Source: an uncultured Anaerolineae bacterium
Lineage (GTDB): Bacteria; Chloroflexota; Anaerolineae; J036; Brachytrichaceae
NCBI GenBank assembly: GCA_937959265.1
Contig: CALGMA010000049.1
Coordinates: 1 to 64,000 of the forward strand
DNA length: 64,000 nucleotides
Reading direction: 5' to 3'
Part shown: positions 11,983-21,500 of the stretch, piece after piece
Layout of the letters: every line of letters begins with the position of its first letter
How positions within the stretch are numbered: the first letter of the stretch is position 1
The notes under the pieces: model-generated
The model's input: the letters and a program-made list of their open reading frames with translations, nothing else
What the model was told of the DNA's origin: nothing
Databases searched by the model: none
Position numbers and translations under genes: made by a program

Positions 11983-12468
11983 ATGTCGAGCCCGCATGAT
12001 TCGAACAAGATCTATCTCACTCCCGAAGGTGCACAAAAGCTGCGCGACGAGCTGGCTTATCTGCGCGATGTGAAGCGCCCGGAGCTGGCGGAGCGTCTGC
12101 GTTTCGCCATCCAGCAGGGCGACTTGTCGGAGAATGCGGACTACACAGCGGCTAAAGAAGAGCAGGGATTTCTGGAAGGACGCATCCTGGCCCTTGAGCG
12201 CATGCTAGCCGATTGCATCATCCTTGACGAGGCAGCAAATGATCAGGAAGAAGTGCGCGTGGGCAGTCGCGTCACCGTGGTTGAGGACGGCTTTGATGAC
12301 CGGGAAACCTTCCAGATCGTTGGCGTCGCGGAAGCCGATCCGATGAACGGCAAGATTTCGAATGCGTCGCCGCTGGGCCAGGCGTTAATCGGCAAGCGCG
12401 TCGGGGCAAAGGTGCGTGTGGTGACGCCGGCTGGCGCGACCGTTTTCAAGATCCTCGCCATCGAATGA
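11983..12468 (+). CDS. greA: Transcription elongation factor GreA
   Basis: GreA enters the RNA polymerase secondary channel and stimulates cleavage of backtracked RNA. The 161-residue protein has the N-terminal coiled coil (LTPEGAQKLRDELAYL) with the acidic tip segment QGDLSENADYTAAKEEQ, and the C-terminal FKBP-like domain ending GQALIGKRVGAKVRV. The start MSSPHDSNK at 11983 follows a TAAAAT box 7 bp upstream with no Shine-Dalgarno sequence, another likely leaderless message. The 3' end converges with the amine oxidase gene. Confidence 0.95.
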   Translation: MSSPHDSNKIYLTPEGAQKLRDELAYLRDVKRPELAERLRFAIQQGDLSENADYTAAKEEQGFLEGRILALERMLADCIILDEAANDQEEVRVGSRVTVVEDGFDDRETFQIVGVAEADPMNGKISNASPLGQALIGKRVGAKVRVVTPAGATVFKILAIE

Positions 12469-12495
12469 CGCCGGCAGCTAAGCCTCTGCGACGCT

Positions 12496-13785
12496 TCAAC
12501 TAACGGCATCGAGCAGCCGGTAATATAGCCCGGCCAGCGGCAGGAACCACGGGTTGCCGCGATAAAGGTTGGCCGGAGCAGTGGGGAAGGGCAGGGTAAA
12601 GAGCGGATTCTCGATGCGCCGGCCGGCGATGCGTTGCGCCACGCATGCGCCCAGATACGAGAGCAACGCCACGCCGTGGCCGCCGCACCCAAGCGCGTAG
12701 TGGATGTCCTCTGCGGTGGTGCCGGCGTGCGGCAGCAAGTCGAACGTGAAGCCGAGCGTGCCACCCCAGGCATACTCGACCGCGATGTCTTTCAACTGCG
12801 GATACACCTCCAGCATGCCGCGCCTCAGGATGGCTGCGCTCTCGCGTACGGTGTTCGCGTTGGCGGGCATGAAGCCGGCGCGTCCGCCGAAGATCATGCG
12901 GTTATCCGCCGAAAGGCGGAAGTAATACAGAAAATTCTTCGAGTCGAACATCATGCGCCGATGTCGGCTGACCCGCTGCGCGAGTTCCGGCGGCAACGGC
13001 TTGGTGGCGATGATGTAGGAGCCGATCGGGATGATGCGGCGCTGCAACCAAGGGACGAGGCGTTCGGTGTAGCCATTCGTCGCAATCATCACCTGGTCGG
13101 CATGCAGCTTGCCGCGCGAGGTCACAACATCGAATCCCAGTCCATTGGCGGCGCTGCGCTCGATGCGCGTCACGCGCGTCTCCTCGAAAAGCCACGCGCC
13201 GGCGCGCTCGGCGGCGCTCGCCAGGCCGGCGGCATATTGCGCTGGGTTCACTCCGGCGCTTGTCTCGTCCACCAACCCGCCATGGTATAGGTCGGTTTCG
13301 ATCTCATCGCCCAGATGGGCCTTATCCACCAGGCGCACCGGGTGCTGGAAGTGCTTCTGCAACAGCTCCGCCTCGCGGATGAAGCCGGCGAAGTGGCCGG
13401 GTTTGTAAGCCAGCTCGATATGGCCGCGGCGTCGAAAGTCACACGCGATGCTTTCTTCGTTCACGACCTGCTCGACATAGCTAATCGCGTCGAGCGATGT
13501 ACAAAACAGCGCGCGCGCCGTCTCCATTCCGAAGCGCTTGACCAGCGCGCCGGCGCTGGCTTTGAGCCCGGTGAGCACCATGCCGCCGTTGCGGGAACTG
13601 GCGCCCCAGCCCAGCGTGTTCGCTTCCAGCACGGCCACGCGCGCGCCGCCGCGCGCCAGCTCGCGGGCTGCTGATAACCCGGTGTAGCCACCGCCGACGA
13701 TCGCGACGTCCATGCGCGAGGGCCAGTCGTGCGGCGCAGGCGAAAAGGCCTCGACCGTATCCGACCAGAACGAATGCTCTTTCAT
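12496..13785 (-). CDS. FAD-dependent oxidoreductase (DAO family)
   Basis: This 429-residue flavoenzyme of the D-amino-acid oxidase/glycine oxidase family has the Rossmann motif DVAIVGGGYTGLSAARELA, with the acidic ribose ligand in VLEANTLGWGASSRNGGM. The GASSRNGG motif is typical of gamma-glutamylputrescine oxidase (PuuB) and related amine oxidases. A conserved C-terminal FAD loop (YALGCGGHGVALLSYLG) is present. The likely reaction is oxidative deamination of an amine or amino acid. The start ATG at 13785 was chosen because the further upstream frame lacks any domain content. ccmB ends 50 bp upstream on the same strand. Confidence 0.88.
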   Translation of the reverse strand: MKEHSFWSDTVEAFSPAPHDWPSRMDVAIVGGGYTGLSAARELARGGARVAVLEANTLGWGASSRNGGMVLTGLKASAGALVKRFGMETARALFCTSLDAISYVEQVVNEESIACDFRRRGHIELAYKPGHFAGFIREAELLQKHFQHPVRLVDKAHLGDEIETDLYHGGLVDETSAGVNPAQYAAGLASAAERAGAWLFEETRVTRIERSAANGLGFDVVTSRGKLHADQVMIATNGYTERLVPWLQRRIIPIGSYIIATKPLPPELAQRVSRHRRMMFDSKNFLYYFRLSADNRMIFGGRAGFMPANANTVRESAAILRRGMLEVYPQLKDIAVEYAWGGTLGFTFDLLPHAGTTAEDIHYALGCGGHGVALLSYLGACVAQRIAGRRIENPLFTLPFPTAPANLYRGNPWFLPLAGLYYRLLDAVS

Positions 13786-13834
13786 CGCGGCTGAATTATC
13801 GCGGAAAGCCCTATGCGGCGAAGGGGAGCGGTTC

Positions 13835-14509
13835 TCATCCTTCCACCAGATACTCGAACAGCAACGTCCCCGCCGTCCAGAAGATGACGATGAAGGCCAG
13901 TTCGACACCGATCCAGGCCGCAAATTCACCGAGCGGCAGTCGGTCGAGGAAGCCTGAGGTCGCAATGACGGCTGCGACCAGCAACGGCAGCGCAAGCGGA
14001 AACAGCAGGATGGGCAGGAACACCTCGCGGGCGCGGGTGCTGGCGGCCATCGTAGCGATCAGCGTGCCGGCACCGGCGTAGCCGATCACGCCGAGCAGCA
14101 TGACCAGCCACACGCCCGGTTGCATGAGCGTTTCGTCGAACAGGATGGCCATGATCGGTGTAACCAGCAGCGCCACCGCCAGGGTGAAAATGACGTTGGC
14201 GATGGCCTTGCCGGCGAAGATGACGCTGCGGTCACATGGCGCCAGCAACAGCCCATCCATGCACTGGTTGATCTGCTCGGACGACATCGAGCGCGAAAGC
14301 CCCAGCGTGCCGGCGAACACCAGCGTCACCCATAGCACGCCGGGCGTCAGTGGGCGAAACGTATCCACGCGCAGCCGCAGCGCAAAGTTGAACATGACGA
14401 TAGCCATCACAGCGAATACCACCATCGCAGTGGTGGACTCGCGCGTGCGCAGCTCCAGCAGCATGTCTTTGCGGATGATGGCGGCGATTTGGCGTAGGGC
14501 AGTTGGCAT
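13835..14509 (-). CDS. ccmB: Haem exporter permease CcmB
   Basis: CcmB is the membrane component of the CcmAB ABC transporter used in system I cytochrome c maturation. The protein has the typical opening RQIAAIIRKDMLLELRTRES followed by six hydrophobic helices. The conserved stretch GTLGLSRSMSSEQINQCMDG after the second helix is characteristic of CcmB. An alternative TTG start at 14527 would overlap ccmA by 4 bp. ccmA immediately precedes it. No ccmC, E, F or H is visible in this window. Confidence 0.85.
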   Translation of the reverse strand: MPTALRQIAAIIRKDMLLELRTRESTTAMVVFAVMAIVMFNFALRLRVDTFRPLTPGVLWVTLVFAGTLGLSRSMSSEQINQCMDGLLLAPCDRSVIFAGKAIANVIFTLAVALLVTPIMAILFDETLMQPGVWLVMLLGVIGYAGAGTLIATMAASTRAREVFLPILLFPLALPLLVAAVIATSGFLDRLPLGEFAAWIGVELAFIVIFWTAGTLLFEYLVEG

Positions 14510-14523
14510 GGAGCAGGCAGCGT

Positions 14524-15219
<696 letters not shown>

Positions 15220-15326
15220 AGGAACGACGCAGCCGGCGTCGCCGGATTGGCGCGCCGACAGCCGGTAAGTGTAACCGACTCGGCTCGGCAGACTGCTTGC
15301 GACTGCGCAACTGCGCAAGCCGCCGA

Positions 15327-15355
15327 TTGACGTTTGGCGCAGCTTATGCGATATA
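15327..15355 (+). promoter_or_regulatory. Candidate promoter of the SDR-isomerase operon
   Basis: TTGACG (15327-15332), a 17-bp spacer, then GATATA (15350-15355). The ATG of the SDR gene follows after 8 bp and has no Shine-Dalgarno sequence, so transcription may begin at or next to the start codon. Confidence 0.55.
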
Positions 15356-15363
15356 TGCGCGCT

Positions 15364-16080
15364 ATGAATCTACGCGACAAAATCGTTGCCATTGTTGGCG
15401 GCGCGACGGGCATCGGCAAAGCGACGGCTGAGATTTGCGCCGCCGCCGGCGCGACGGTGATCATCGCCGACTTCAACGAAGCCGAGGGGCGCGCTACGGC
15501 ATCCGCCATCGGCGGCGCGTTCTTCCCCATCAATGTGGCCAATGAATCCTCGGTCGCTGCTGCTTTCACTAATATCGCTGCGCAACATGGGCGCCTCGAC
15601 GCGCTGATCCAGACCGCCGGCATCTTGCGCGGCGCATTCGTGCCGCTCGAAGAGTTCGACCTCGCCACTTTCGAGTCCGTCGTGGACGTAAACCTGATCG
15701 GCAGCTTTTTGTGCGCCAAATACGCTGTCCCGCTGCTCAAGAAGGCGGGTAAGGGCGTGATCGTGCTGGTGTCGTCGGGCGCGGCGATCGGCGGCAGCTC
15801 TTCGTACGCCTATGGCGCAAGCAAAGGTGGCGTGAACGCGCTGGGCATTACACTGGCGAACAAACTGGCTGCCGACAACATCCGCGTCAACGTTGTGATG
15901 CCGGGCAATATTGACACGGCGATGAAACGGTCGGTGATCGCCGCTGAGCAAGAACGATTCGGTTCGGGTAGGGAGCAGCAACAGCTCAACCTCGGCGAGC
16001 CGGCCGGCGTCGGGCGCATCCTAGCTTGGCTGGCCAGCGACGACGCCGACTACGTGCGCGGCATGATCCAGACGCGCTAG
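15364..16080 (+). CDS. Short-chain dehydrogenase/reductase
   Basis: A 238-residue NAD(P)-dependent classical SDR. The cofactor motif is VGGATGIGKATAEIC with Asp in VIIADFNEAEGR, which favours NAD(H). The catalytic triad region is SSGAAIGGSSSYAYGASKGG, and the VNVVMPGNIDTAM loop follows. The substrate is probably a sugar or polyol given the TIM-barrel isomerase 10 bp downstream. The ATG at 15364 fits the family start (MNLRDKIVAIVGG) and the promoter position. Confidence 0.88.
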   Translation: MNLRDKIVAIVGGATGIGKATAEICAAAGATVIIADFNEAEGRATASAIGGAFFPINVANESSVAAAFTNIAAQHGRLDALIQTAGILRGAFVPLEEFDLATFESVVDVNLIGSFLCAKYAVPLLKKAGKGVIVLVSSGAAIGGSSSYAYGASKGGVNALGITLANKLAADNIRVNVVMPGNIDTAMKRSVIAAEQERFGSGREQQQLNLGEPAGVGRILAWLASDDADYVRGMIQTR

Positions 16081-16090
16081 AGGAGGTTGA

Positions 16091-16981
16091 ATGAAACTCG
16101 GCGTTGCCGGCCAACTGGCTCGTCCTGACGAACCCAATGCGGTGCTCCTGCCGCCGGACTGGCGGACGATTGATGCAGCAGCAACGCAGCGCGTGCGCCA
16201 GGCCGGCTTTGGCGGCGCGCAATTATTCATCCAGCGCCCGCTAGAAGCCGACCCGCAGGAGGTGCGGCGGGTGAAGCGCGCCTTCGACGCGGCCGGCCTC
16301 GAAGTGGCGCAGGTGAACGGCTGGTACGAGCCGCTGTGCAGCTACGACGACGCCGCGCGCGCGCAGGGCGTGCGCGGCATGCAAGCGCTGGTGCGCATTG
16401 GCCGGATGGTGGATGCGCAAAGCGTCTATGTCCGGCCGGGGGGACACAACCCCAACGGTCATTGGTACGCGCATCCGGAGAATCACTCCGCGCGCACGTT
16501 CGACAATGTCGTGGACAGCCTGCGCCAGGTGTGCACCGTGGCGCAAACCGAGGGGGTGCGGATGGCCGTCGAGGGGCATGTGCTCTCCGCGCTCGACACG
16601 CCCCGGCGCGTGCGCGACTTGCTCGACGCAGTTGGTTCGCCGATGCTTAAGTTCAACTACGATCCGGTCAACTTCGTCGGCACGGTGAAGCAGGTGCACG
16701 ACACGGCGAGTGTGCTGAACGAACTCTATGATTTGCTGGGGTGCGACATCGTGGTGGCGCACGCTAAGGATTGCCGCCTTGCCGACCAGCTCGTCGTGCA
16801 CATCGAAGAAGTCGTGCCCGGCACTGGCGCGCTGGATTATGCGCTGTTCATGCGCCGCTTTCAGGAAGCCTGCCCGGACGGCTATTTCATCATCGAGCAT
16901 CTGCCGAATGCGCTTGTGCCACAGGCACGCGACTTTGTTCAGGCGGCGGCCCGTCGTCATGGCATCCCCCTGGAGTGCTGA
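16091..16981 (+). CDS. Sugar phosphate isomerase/epimerase (xylose isomerase-like TIM barrel)
   Basis: This 296-residue AP-endonuclease-2-type TIM barrel belongs to a family of metal-dependent keto-sugar isomerases and epimerases. Metal-ligand positions are visible: Glu in RMAVEGHVLSAL, Asp/Asn in LKFNYDPVNFVG, His-x-Lys-Asp in VVAHAKDCRL, and Glu in YFIIEHLPN near the C-terminus. AGAGGAGG stands before the start. It is co-transcribed with the SDR, so the pair may interconvert a sugar or inositol derivative; the exact substrate is unknown. Confidence 0.85.
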   Translation: MKLGVAGQLARPDEPNAVLLPPDWRTIDAAATQRVRQAGFGGAQLFIQRPLEADPQEVRRVKRAFDAAGLEVAQVNGWYEPLCSYDDAARAQGVRGMQALVRIGRMVDAQSVYVRPGGHNPNGHWYAHPENHSARTFDNVVDSLRQVCTVAQTEGVRMAVEGHVLSALDTPRRVRDLLDAVGSPMLKFNYDPVNFVGTVKQVHDTASVLNELYDLLGCDIVVAHAKDCRLADQLVVHIEEVVPGTGALDYALFMRRFQEACPDGYFIIEHLPNALVPQARDFVQAAARRHGIPLEC

Positions 16982-17046
16982 ATGACGGGGAGCGGCTTAC
17001 CTAAAATTCAGTCACAGTTGCTCAATAACTTCATTGAGGGTGTGCG

Positions 17047-17559
17047 ATGACAAGGGAAACTTCACGCAGACGATTCCTCGCGCTTATGGGAATGAGCCTC
17101 GTGGCCGGCTCGGCGCTGGCTGCATGCGGCAGTGATTCGGGTCAGCAGGCCCAGCCCACCGCGCCGCCGCCCGGCTCTGGAGGCGAAGTCTCGCTTTCGC
17201 TGGCATCGAAAGGCAGCGCGCCGTTCTACGACCGGGAACGTTTAGAGGTCAAGGCCGGCGCGCGCGTCACGCTTACGTTCAAGAACGCCGCTGATCCCGG
17301 CTCGAATCGGATGTTCAACTGGGTGCTGGTGAAGCCAAACGCCAAGCTCCGCGTGGTGAGTGACGGCCAGTCTGAGGGTTCGCCCGAGACGAGCTACGTC
17401 AAGCCGAACGATCCGAATGTCATCGCGCATACGCGCCTGGTTGCCGCCGGCGAGAGCGACACGATCACCTTCGATGCGCCGCCGCCGGGCGAATACCCTT
17501 TCATTTGCACCTTCCCCGGCTACTACAACACGATGAATGGCGTACTGGTGGTGCAATAG
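17047..17559 (+). CDS. Cupredoxin-like Tat lipoprotein with altered copper site
   Basis: This 170-residue exported protein has a Tat-type leader (SRRRFLALMG) and a lipobox (ALAACG), then a Pro/Gly linker and an azurin/auracyanin-like cupredoxin domain (residues 48-170). The usual type-1 copper loop is recognisable: Cys154 in FICTFPGYY and Met163 in NTMNGVLVV. The usual His ligands are replaced: Phe90 in RMFNWVLV where azurins have HNW, and Tyr159 where the family has FPGH. The fold is clear, but electron transfer by type-1 copper is doubtful. It is a single-gene unit with a GAGGG ribosome site. Confidence 0.82.
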   Translation: MTRETSRRRFLALMGMSLVAGSALAACGSDSGQQAQPTAPPPGSGGEVSLSLASKGSAPFYDRERLEVKAGARVTLTFKNAADPGSNRMFNWVLVKPNAKLRVVSDGQSEGSPETSYVKPNDPNVIAHTRLVAAGESDTITFDAPPPGEYPFICTFPGYYNTMNGVLVVQ

Positions 17560-17614
17560 GCAAAAGACTGGAGCATCGCAAAGGCTGGAAGAAAGCAATA
17601 GACGGCCCCAAGCA

Positions 17615-17646
17615 CGGATGGACGAAGGTATGTCTTCGTCCATCCG
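17615..17646. terminator. Perfect 13-bp hairpin between cupredoxin gene and Opp operon
   Basis: CGGATGGACGAAG pairs with CTTCGTCCATCCG around a 6-nt loop between two convergent genes. There is no long T-run on either side, as with the other long hairpins in this window. Confidence 0.55.
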
Positions 17647-17672
17647 AATTCAGGACAAGCCGCTCGCTTGCG

Positions 17673-18617
17673 CTATAGCCGCGCGCGGTCGGATGATGGA
17701 TCGAGTGCGTCGCGCAGACCGTCGCCGAGGAAGGAGAACCCCAGCACCAGCAGCGCCAGCGCGACGGTGGGAATAACGCCGACGTAGAGATAGTTCGGGC
17801 TGGAGAGGTAGCGGCCGATCGCGCCGACCATCTTGCCCCAGCTCGGCAATGGATCGTTGATGCCGTAGCCCAGGAAGCTCAAGCCGGCTTCGGCGCCGAT
17901 GAACCCGGGAATAGCGAAGCTGACCGCTACGATCAGTGGGTTGATGATGTTGGGCAGTAAGTGCCGCGCCATGATGAACGGCGTCGTCGCGCCCAGGCTG
18001 CGCGCTGCGCTGACGAAGTCGCGCTCCTTATAGGTCAGCACTTGTGCGCGCACCAATCGTGCCAACCCTGGCCAGCCCAGTATGGAGATGGCAATCGTGA
18101 CTTGTAAGATGCCGTTGCCGATCAACAGCATCAACAGGATCTGGAAGAGCAGGCCCGGCAGCGCGCCGATCACTTCAAACATGCGGTTGAGCAAGTAATC
18201 CCATGCGCCGCCGAAGTAGCCCGAGAGGAAGCCGAACAGCAAAGCGAGCGCTACGACGATGGTGGTCGCAGCAAGCGAAACGACCAGGCTGACGCGCGCG
18301 CCCCAAATCAACCGGCTGAGGATGTCGCGCCCGAGTTCGTCGGTGCCCAGCAGATGCGCCGAGTCGCGTCCGGGCGGCAGCCACGTCTTGAACAGGTTGG
18401 TCTTGTCGTAGGGGAAGGGTGAGATCGCTGGTGCGAGCACGCCGGCGGCGATGAATACCAGCACGATGAACAAGCCGATGATGGCTAGTCGGTTGCGTCG
18501 GAATCGCCGCCAGGCCAGTTGCGCCGGCGAAAGCGGCTTGTATTCCAGCATCGTCGCGCCCTGGGCGGCTGCGCGGGCAGAGGTCGCACCCTGCACCGGG
18601 GGATTCTGCGTAGCCAT
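17673..18617 (-). CDS. Oligopeptide/dipeptide-type ABC permease (OppC/DppC)
   Basis: A 314-residue inner-membrane permease with six helices. The N-terminal segment LSPAQLAWRRFRRNRLAIIG is typical of the OppC family, as are LGTDELGRDILSRLIWGARVSL and the EAA loop VSAARSLGATTPFIMARHLLPN that docks the ATPase. It pairs with the OppB-type permease 3 bp upstream. No ATPase gene lies in the operon, so a shared ATPase elsewhere is needed. The first residues are Ala/Gln-rich. Confidence 0.9.
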   Translation of the reverse strand: MATQNPPVQGATSARAAAQGATMLEYKPLSPAQLAWRRFRRNRLAIIGLFIVLVFIAAGVLAPAISPFPYDKTNLFKTWLPPGRDSAHLLGTDELGRDILSRLIWGARVSLVVSLAATTIVVALALLFGFLSGYFGGAWDYLLNRMFEVIGALPGLLFQILLMLLIGNGILQVTIAISILGWPGLARLVRAQVLTYKERDFVSAARSLGATTPFIMARHLLPNIINPLIVAVSFAIPGFIGAEAGLSFLGYGINDPLPSWGKMVGAIGRYLSSPNYLYVGVIPTVALALLVLGFSFLGDGLRDALDPSSDRARL

Positions 18618-18620
18618 CGG

Positions 18621-19565
18621 TCAGTGCCCTCCTCCCAATCGGACGCGCGGATCAATCAGTGTATATGCGATGTCTATCAGCAAGTTGGTGATCGTCAACA
18701 TCGTTGCGGCGATGATCACCGTGAAGATGATGACGGGGTAATCGCGGGTGTAGATGCTCTCCAGGAAGAAGCGCCCGACGCCGGGGATCGCGAAGGTGAT
18801 TTCGACGAACGTCGAGCCGGTAATTGCGTTGGCCAACACCGGGCCGAAGATGGTAACCAGGGGGATGAGCATGTTGCGCATGGCATGCTTCATGATGACG
18901 ACGGCGCGGTTCAGCCCTTTGGCGCGGGCGGTGCGGATGTAGTCATGGCCGAGCACATCCAGCATGCCGGAGCGCGTGTAGCGCGTGAGCGAACCGACCG
19001 TGCCCAGGCCGAAGATGAACGCCGGAAGCACCCAGGCGTTGGGCGGCTGTTGATACAGGGGCTGGCCGTTGTTGAAGCCGAACCATTTCAGCCCGATGAC
19101 GAAGATGGCAATGCCGAAGAAGATCAACGAGATGATCGGTATGGTAACGGTGACCAGCGCAACGGTAGTGATTACTTGATCCACAATGGTGTTGCGCTTG
19201 AGCGCGGCGATCACGCCGAGCACAACGCCGAGCGGGAAGCTCCACGCCACTGCCAAGAAGCCCAACATCAGGCTCGACCCCCAGTACTTGGAGAACAAGT
19301 CAATCACCCGCGTGTTGGGGTAATAATAGGACATGCCGAAGTCGCCCTGCGCAGCCTTAGTGAGCCAGTTCCACCAGTTCACATAGAACGGCTGGTCCAA
19401 CCCGTACTTGCGCATCATGTTGGCTTTGGCTTCAGGCGATAGTGGCTGATTCAGTTCATCGAAAGGGCCGCCGGGCGTGTTGTACATCAAAAAGAACGTC
19501 AGGAACGAGACGGTGAACAGCACGAAAATCAGCCCGGCCAGGCGGCCCAAGACATATCTCGCCAT
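18621..19565 (-). CDS. Oligopeptide/dipeptide-type ABC permease (OppB/DppB)
   Basis: A 314-residue permease starting MARYVLGRLAGLIFVLFTVSF, the usual OppB N-terminus. The extracytoplasmic loop contains GLDQPFYVNWWNWLTKAAQG. The EAA loop is TARAKGLNRAVVIMKHAMRN and the C-terminus is IDIAYTLIDPRVRLGG. It forms the transmembrane heterodimer with the downstream OppC-type protein. A second in-frame start 30 bp upstream would fall inside the intergenic hairpin and is less likely. Confidence 0.9.
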   Translation of the reverse strand: MARYVLGRLAGLIFVLFTVSFLTFFLMYNTPGGPFDELNQPLSPEAKANMMRKYGLDQPFYVNWWNWLTKAAQGDFGMSYYYPNTRVIDLFSKYWGSSLMLGFLAVAWSFPLGVVLGVIAALKRNTIVDQVITTVALVTVTIPIISLIFFGIAIFVIGLKWFGFNNGQPLYQQPPNAWVLPAFIFGLGTVGSLTRYTRSGMLDVLGHDYIRTARAKGLNRAVVIMKHAMRNMLIPLVTIFGPVLANAITGSTFVEITFAIPGVGRFFLESIYTRDYPVIIFTVIIAATMLTITNLLIDIAYTLIDPRVRLGGGH

Positions 19566-19575
19566 ACGATACGGA

Positions 19576-19612
19576 TCAGAACCTAAGGCCCTCAACGGGC
19601 CTTAGGTTCTGA
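19576..19612 (-). terminator. Perfect 16-bp hairpin between substrate-binding protein and permease
   Basis: A 16-bp uninterrupted stem with a 5-nt loop lies between the substrate-binding protein gene and oppB-like gene of one operon. No T-run follows on the minus strand, so it probably works as an RNA-stabilising or partial attenuator element that keeps the binding protein in excess over the permeases. Confidence 0.6.
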
Positions 19613-19637
19613 CGATTGTTGCTTTGCGCGACTCGGA

Positions 19638-21500
19638 TTACGGGATGCTCTTGCGATACTCGAGGACGTTGTTGGCGATGTAGATCTCCGAGGCGCTGCC
19701 GTTCATCGCGCCAATGTTCGGCCAGGCGACGCCGCGGTTGATATTGATCTTGCCGGGTTCCATCGGCACACCCTTGATGTAGGGCTTCCACAAGTTGACC
19801 GGCGTGCGATGGATGCACCAGATGAAGGCGCATTCCTCGACCATCAACTTCTCGGCTTGCTGGTATAGCTTGGTGCGTTCCTCGATGTTGGTCATCGGGC
19901 CGGCCTTGGCCAACAACTCCTGGTATTGTTTATTGTTCCAGGTATGGCGGCCGCCCAGGTCGCTGCCCTTCATCACCGTCAGCATGTTCGACGGGTCGAG
20001 GTAGTCCATGCCGTAGGAGATGTAGCCGAAGTCAATCGTCGTATCGGGCTTGCCGTCCGGCCCGCGCTTGAGCAGGTCGGCCATGTAGTCCTTCTGCGGC
20101 ACGGACTTGACCTCAACTTCGATGCCGAGGTTCTGCTTGATTGAGTCGGCATAGACCTGGGCGATCTCTTTGCCGAAGTAGCCCTCCAGGTCGCCGCGCA
20201 TCTGCAACAGCAGCTTGTCCACCTTGACGCCCGATTCCGCGTAGAGCTGCTTGGCCAGCTCCGGATCGTAGCGTTGAATTTCTTTCAGCGCTTCGCCGTT
20301 GGCTGCGGGGAAGCCGGGCGCAAGGAAGGAGTATGCCGGGCGCGCCAGCAGCGGCTTGGTGATGAACTTAACGATGCTGTCGCGGTCGAGCAGATGCGAG
20401 AGCGCCTGGCGGAACTTCAGGTTGTCGAACGGCGGCTTGGTGACATCGAAGAAGAAGTAGTCGGTGCGGAAGTCACCCACGTCTGGCGTGGCCTGAGCGC
20501 TCAACTGCGGATCGTTCAATACCGCATCCACCTGTGCGGCGTTGCCGACGGTGGCGTAGTCCAACTGGTTGGCCTGATACGCCTGGAAGGCATCGGGGAA
20601 CGGCACGGCAATCATGCGCTCGAGGAAGGGCTTGATGTCGTCGGCGGCCTTCGGGTTGGCGACGACTTCGATGCGGGTCGGGCTAAACTCTTTGACAATG
20701 AACGGGCCGCATGAGACGCAAGTGGCTGGGTTGGAGTTGTATGCCGGGCCGTGGGCGGCCAGCGCCTTGGCTTGCAGCGGCATGGCGAACAGGAACAGGC
20801 GCGGCAGATACGGCGTAACTTCGCTGGTCTCGATGATCAGCTCGTAGTCGTTGTTGCCCTTGCGCACGCCAAGCTCTTCGACAGGCACCTGGCCGGCGAC
20901 GACTTCGTCAAAGTTCTTGATGTTGCCGGAGCCTTTGCTGTAGTACCAGGTGAAGTCGTAACCGCTCTTCGGATCGGCCATGTAGCGGAAGGTAGCCACG
21001 AAGTCATCGGCGGTTAGCGGCGTGTCATCGCTCCAAATGATGTCATTGCGCAGGGCAAACGTCCACGTCAGGCCATCTTCGGATACCTTCCATTCCTTGG
21101 CCGCGCCGGGCACCAGCTCGAAATCCTTGTTAATGCGCGTAAGCGGCACGCCATACACGTCGGCCAGCGCGGCGCGGTTATAGACGCTCGCGCTGATGTC
21201 CATAAACTGGCCGGGATTACCCTGGCCGGCGGTGACGTACACCTGCTGCTCCGGCGGCGCAGCGTCTTCCGGCAGTACCTTGCCTGTGCTATTCGTCATT
21301 GGGCCGGCCGGTGCGGCCGGTGCCTCGGTGGGCTTCGGTGCCTTAGTAGGTGCAGGTGCGGCGGGCGCTTCGGTGGCGGCCGGCGCAGCGGGTGCCGCGG
21401 GGGCAGCGGGCGTACATGCAGCCAAGAGCGCGCCGCCTGCGCCTATGCCCAACAATTTCAGCATCTGACGGCGGCTGAGTGCCGTCTTTGGTTTTTTCAT
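19638..21500 (-). CDS. Family 5 ABC substrate-binding lipoprotein
   Basis: A 620-residue exported binding protein of the OppA/DppA type. It begins with a Tat-like leader (LSRRQMLKLLGIGAGGALL) and lipobox LLAACT, then a low-complexity Ala/Pro/Thr/Glu linker of about 40 residues. The mature domain has the family 5 signature region YGVPLTRINKDFELVPGAAK and WTFALRNDIIWSDDTPLTADD. The ligand may be a peptide or a small glycoside. The ATG at 21500 was chosen for its strong AGGAGG ribosome site. It leads the operon with two permeases but no ATPases. Confidence 0.92.
   Translation of the reverse strand: MKKPKTALSRRQMLKLLGIGAGGALLAACTPAAPAAPAAPAATEAPAAPAPTKAPKPTEAPAAPAGPMTNSTGKVLPEDAAPPEQQVYVTAGQGNPGQFMDISASVYNRAALADVYGVPLTRINKDFELVPGAAKEWKVSEDGLTWTFALRNDIIWSDDTPLTADDFVATFRYMADPKSGYDFTWYYSKGSGNIKNFDEVVAGQVPVEELGVRKGNNDYELIIETSEVTPYLPRLFLFAMPLQAKALAAHGPAYNSNPATCVSCGPFIVKEFSPTRIEVVANPKAADDIKPFLERMIAVPFPDAFQAYQANQLDYATVGNAAQVDAVLNDPQLSAQATPDVGDFRTDYFFFDVTKPPFDNLKFRQALSHLLDRDSIVKFITKPLLARPAYSFLAPGFPAANGEALKEIQRYDPELAKQLYAESGVKVDKLLLQMRGDLEGYFGKEIAQVYADSIKQNLGIEVEVKSVPQKDYMADLLKRGPDGKPDTTIDFGYISYGMDYLDPSNMLTVMKGSDLGGRHTWNNKQYQELLAKAGPMTNIEERTKLYQQAEKLMVEECAFIWCIHRTPVNLWKPYIKGVPMEPGKININRGVAWPNIGAMNGSASEIYIANNVLEYRKSIP

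Noticed and set aside
12496-13995. N-terminal extension of the amine oxidase to 13995
   Set aside because: The extra 70 residues are low-complexity, overlap ccmB, and lack any domain; the ATG at 13785 fits the family.
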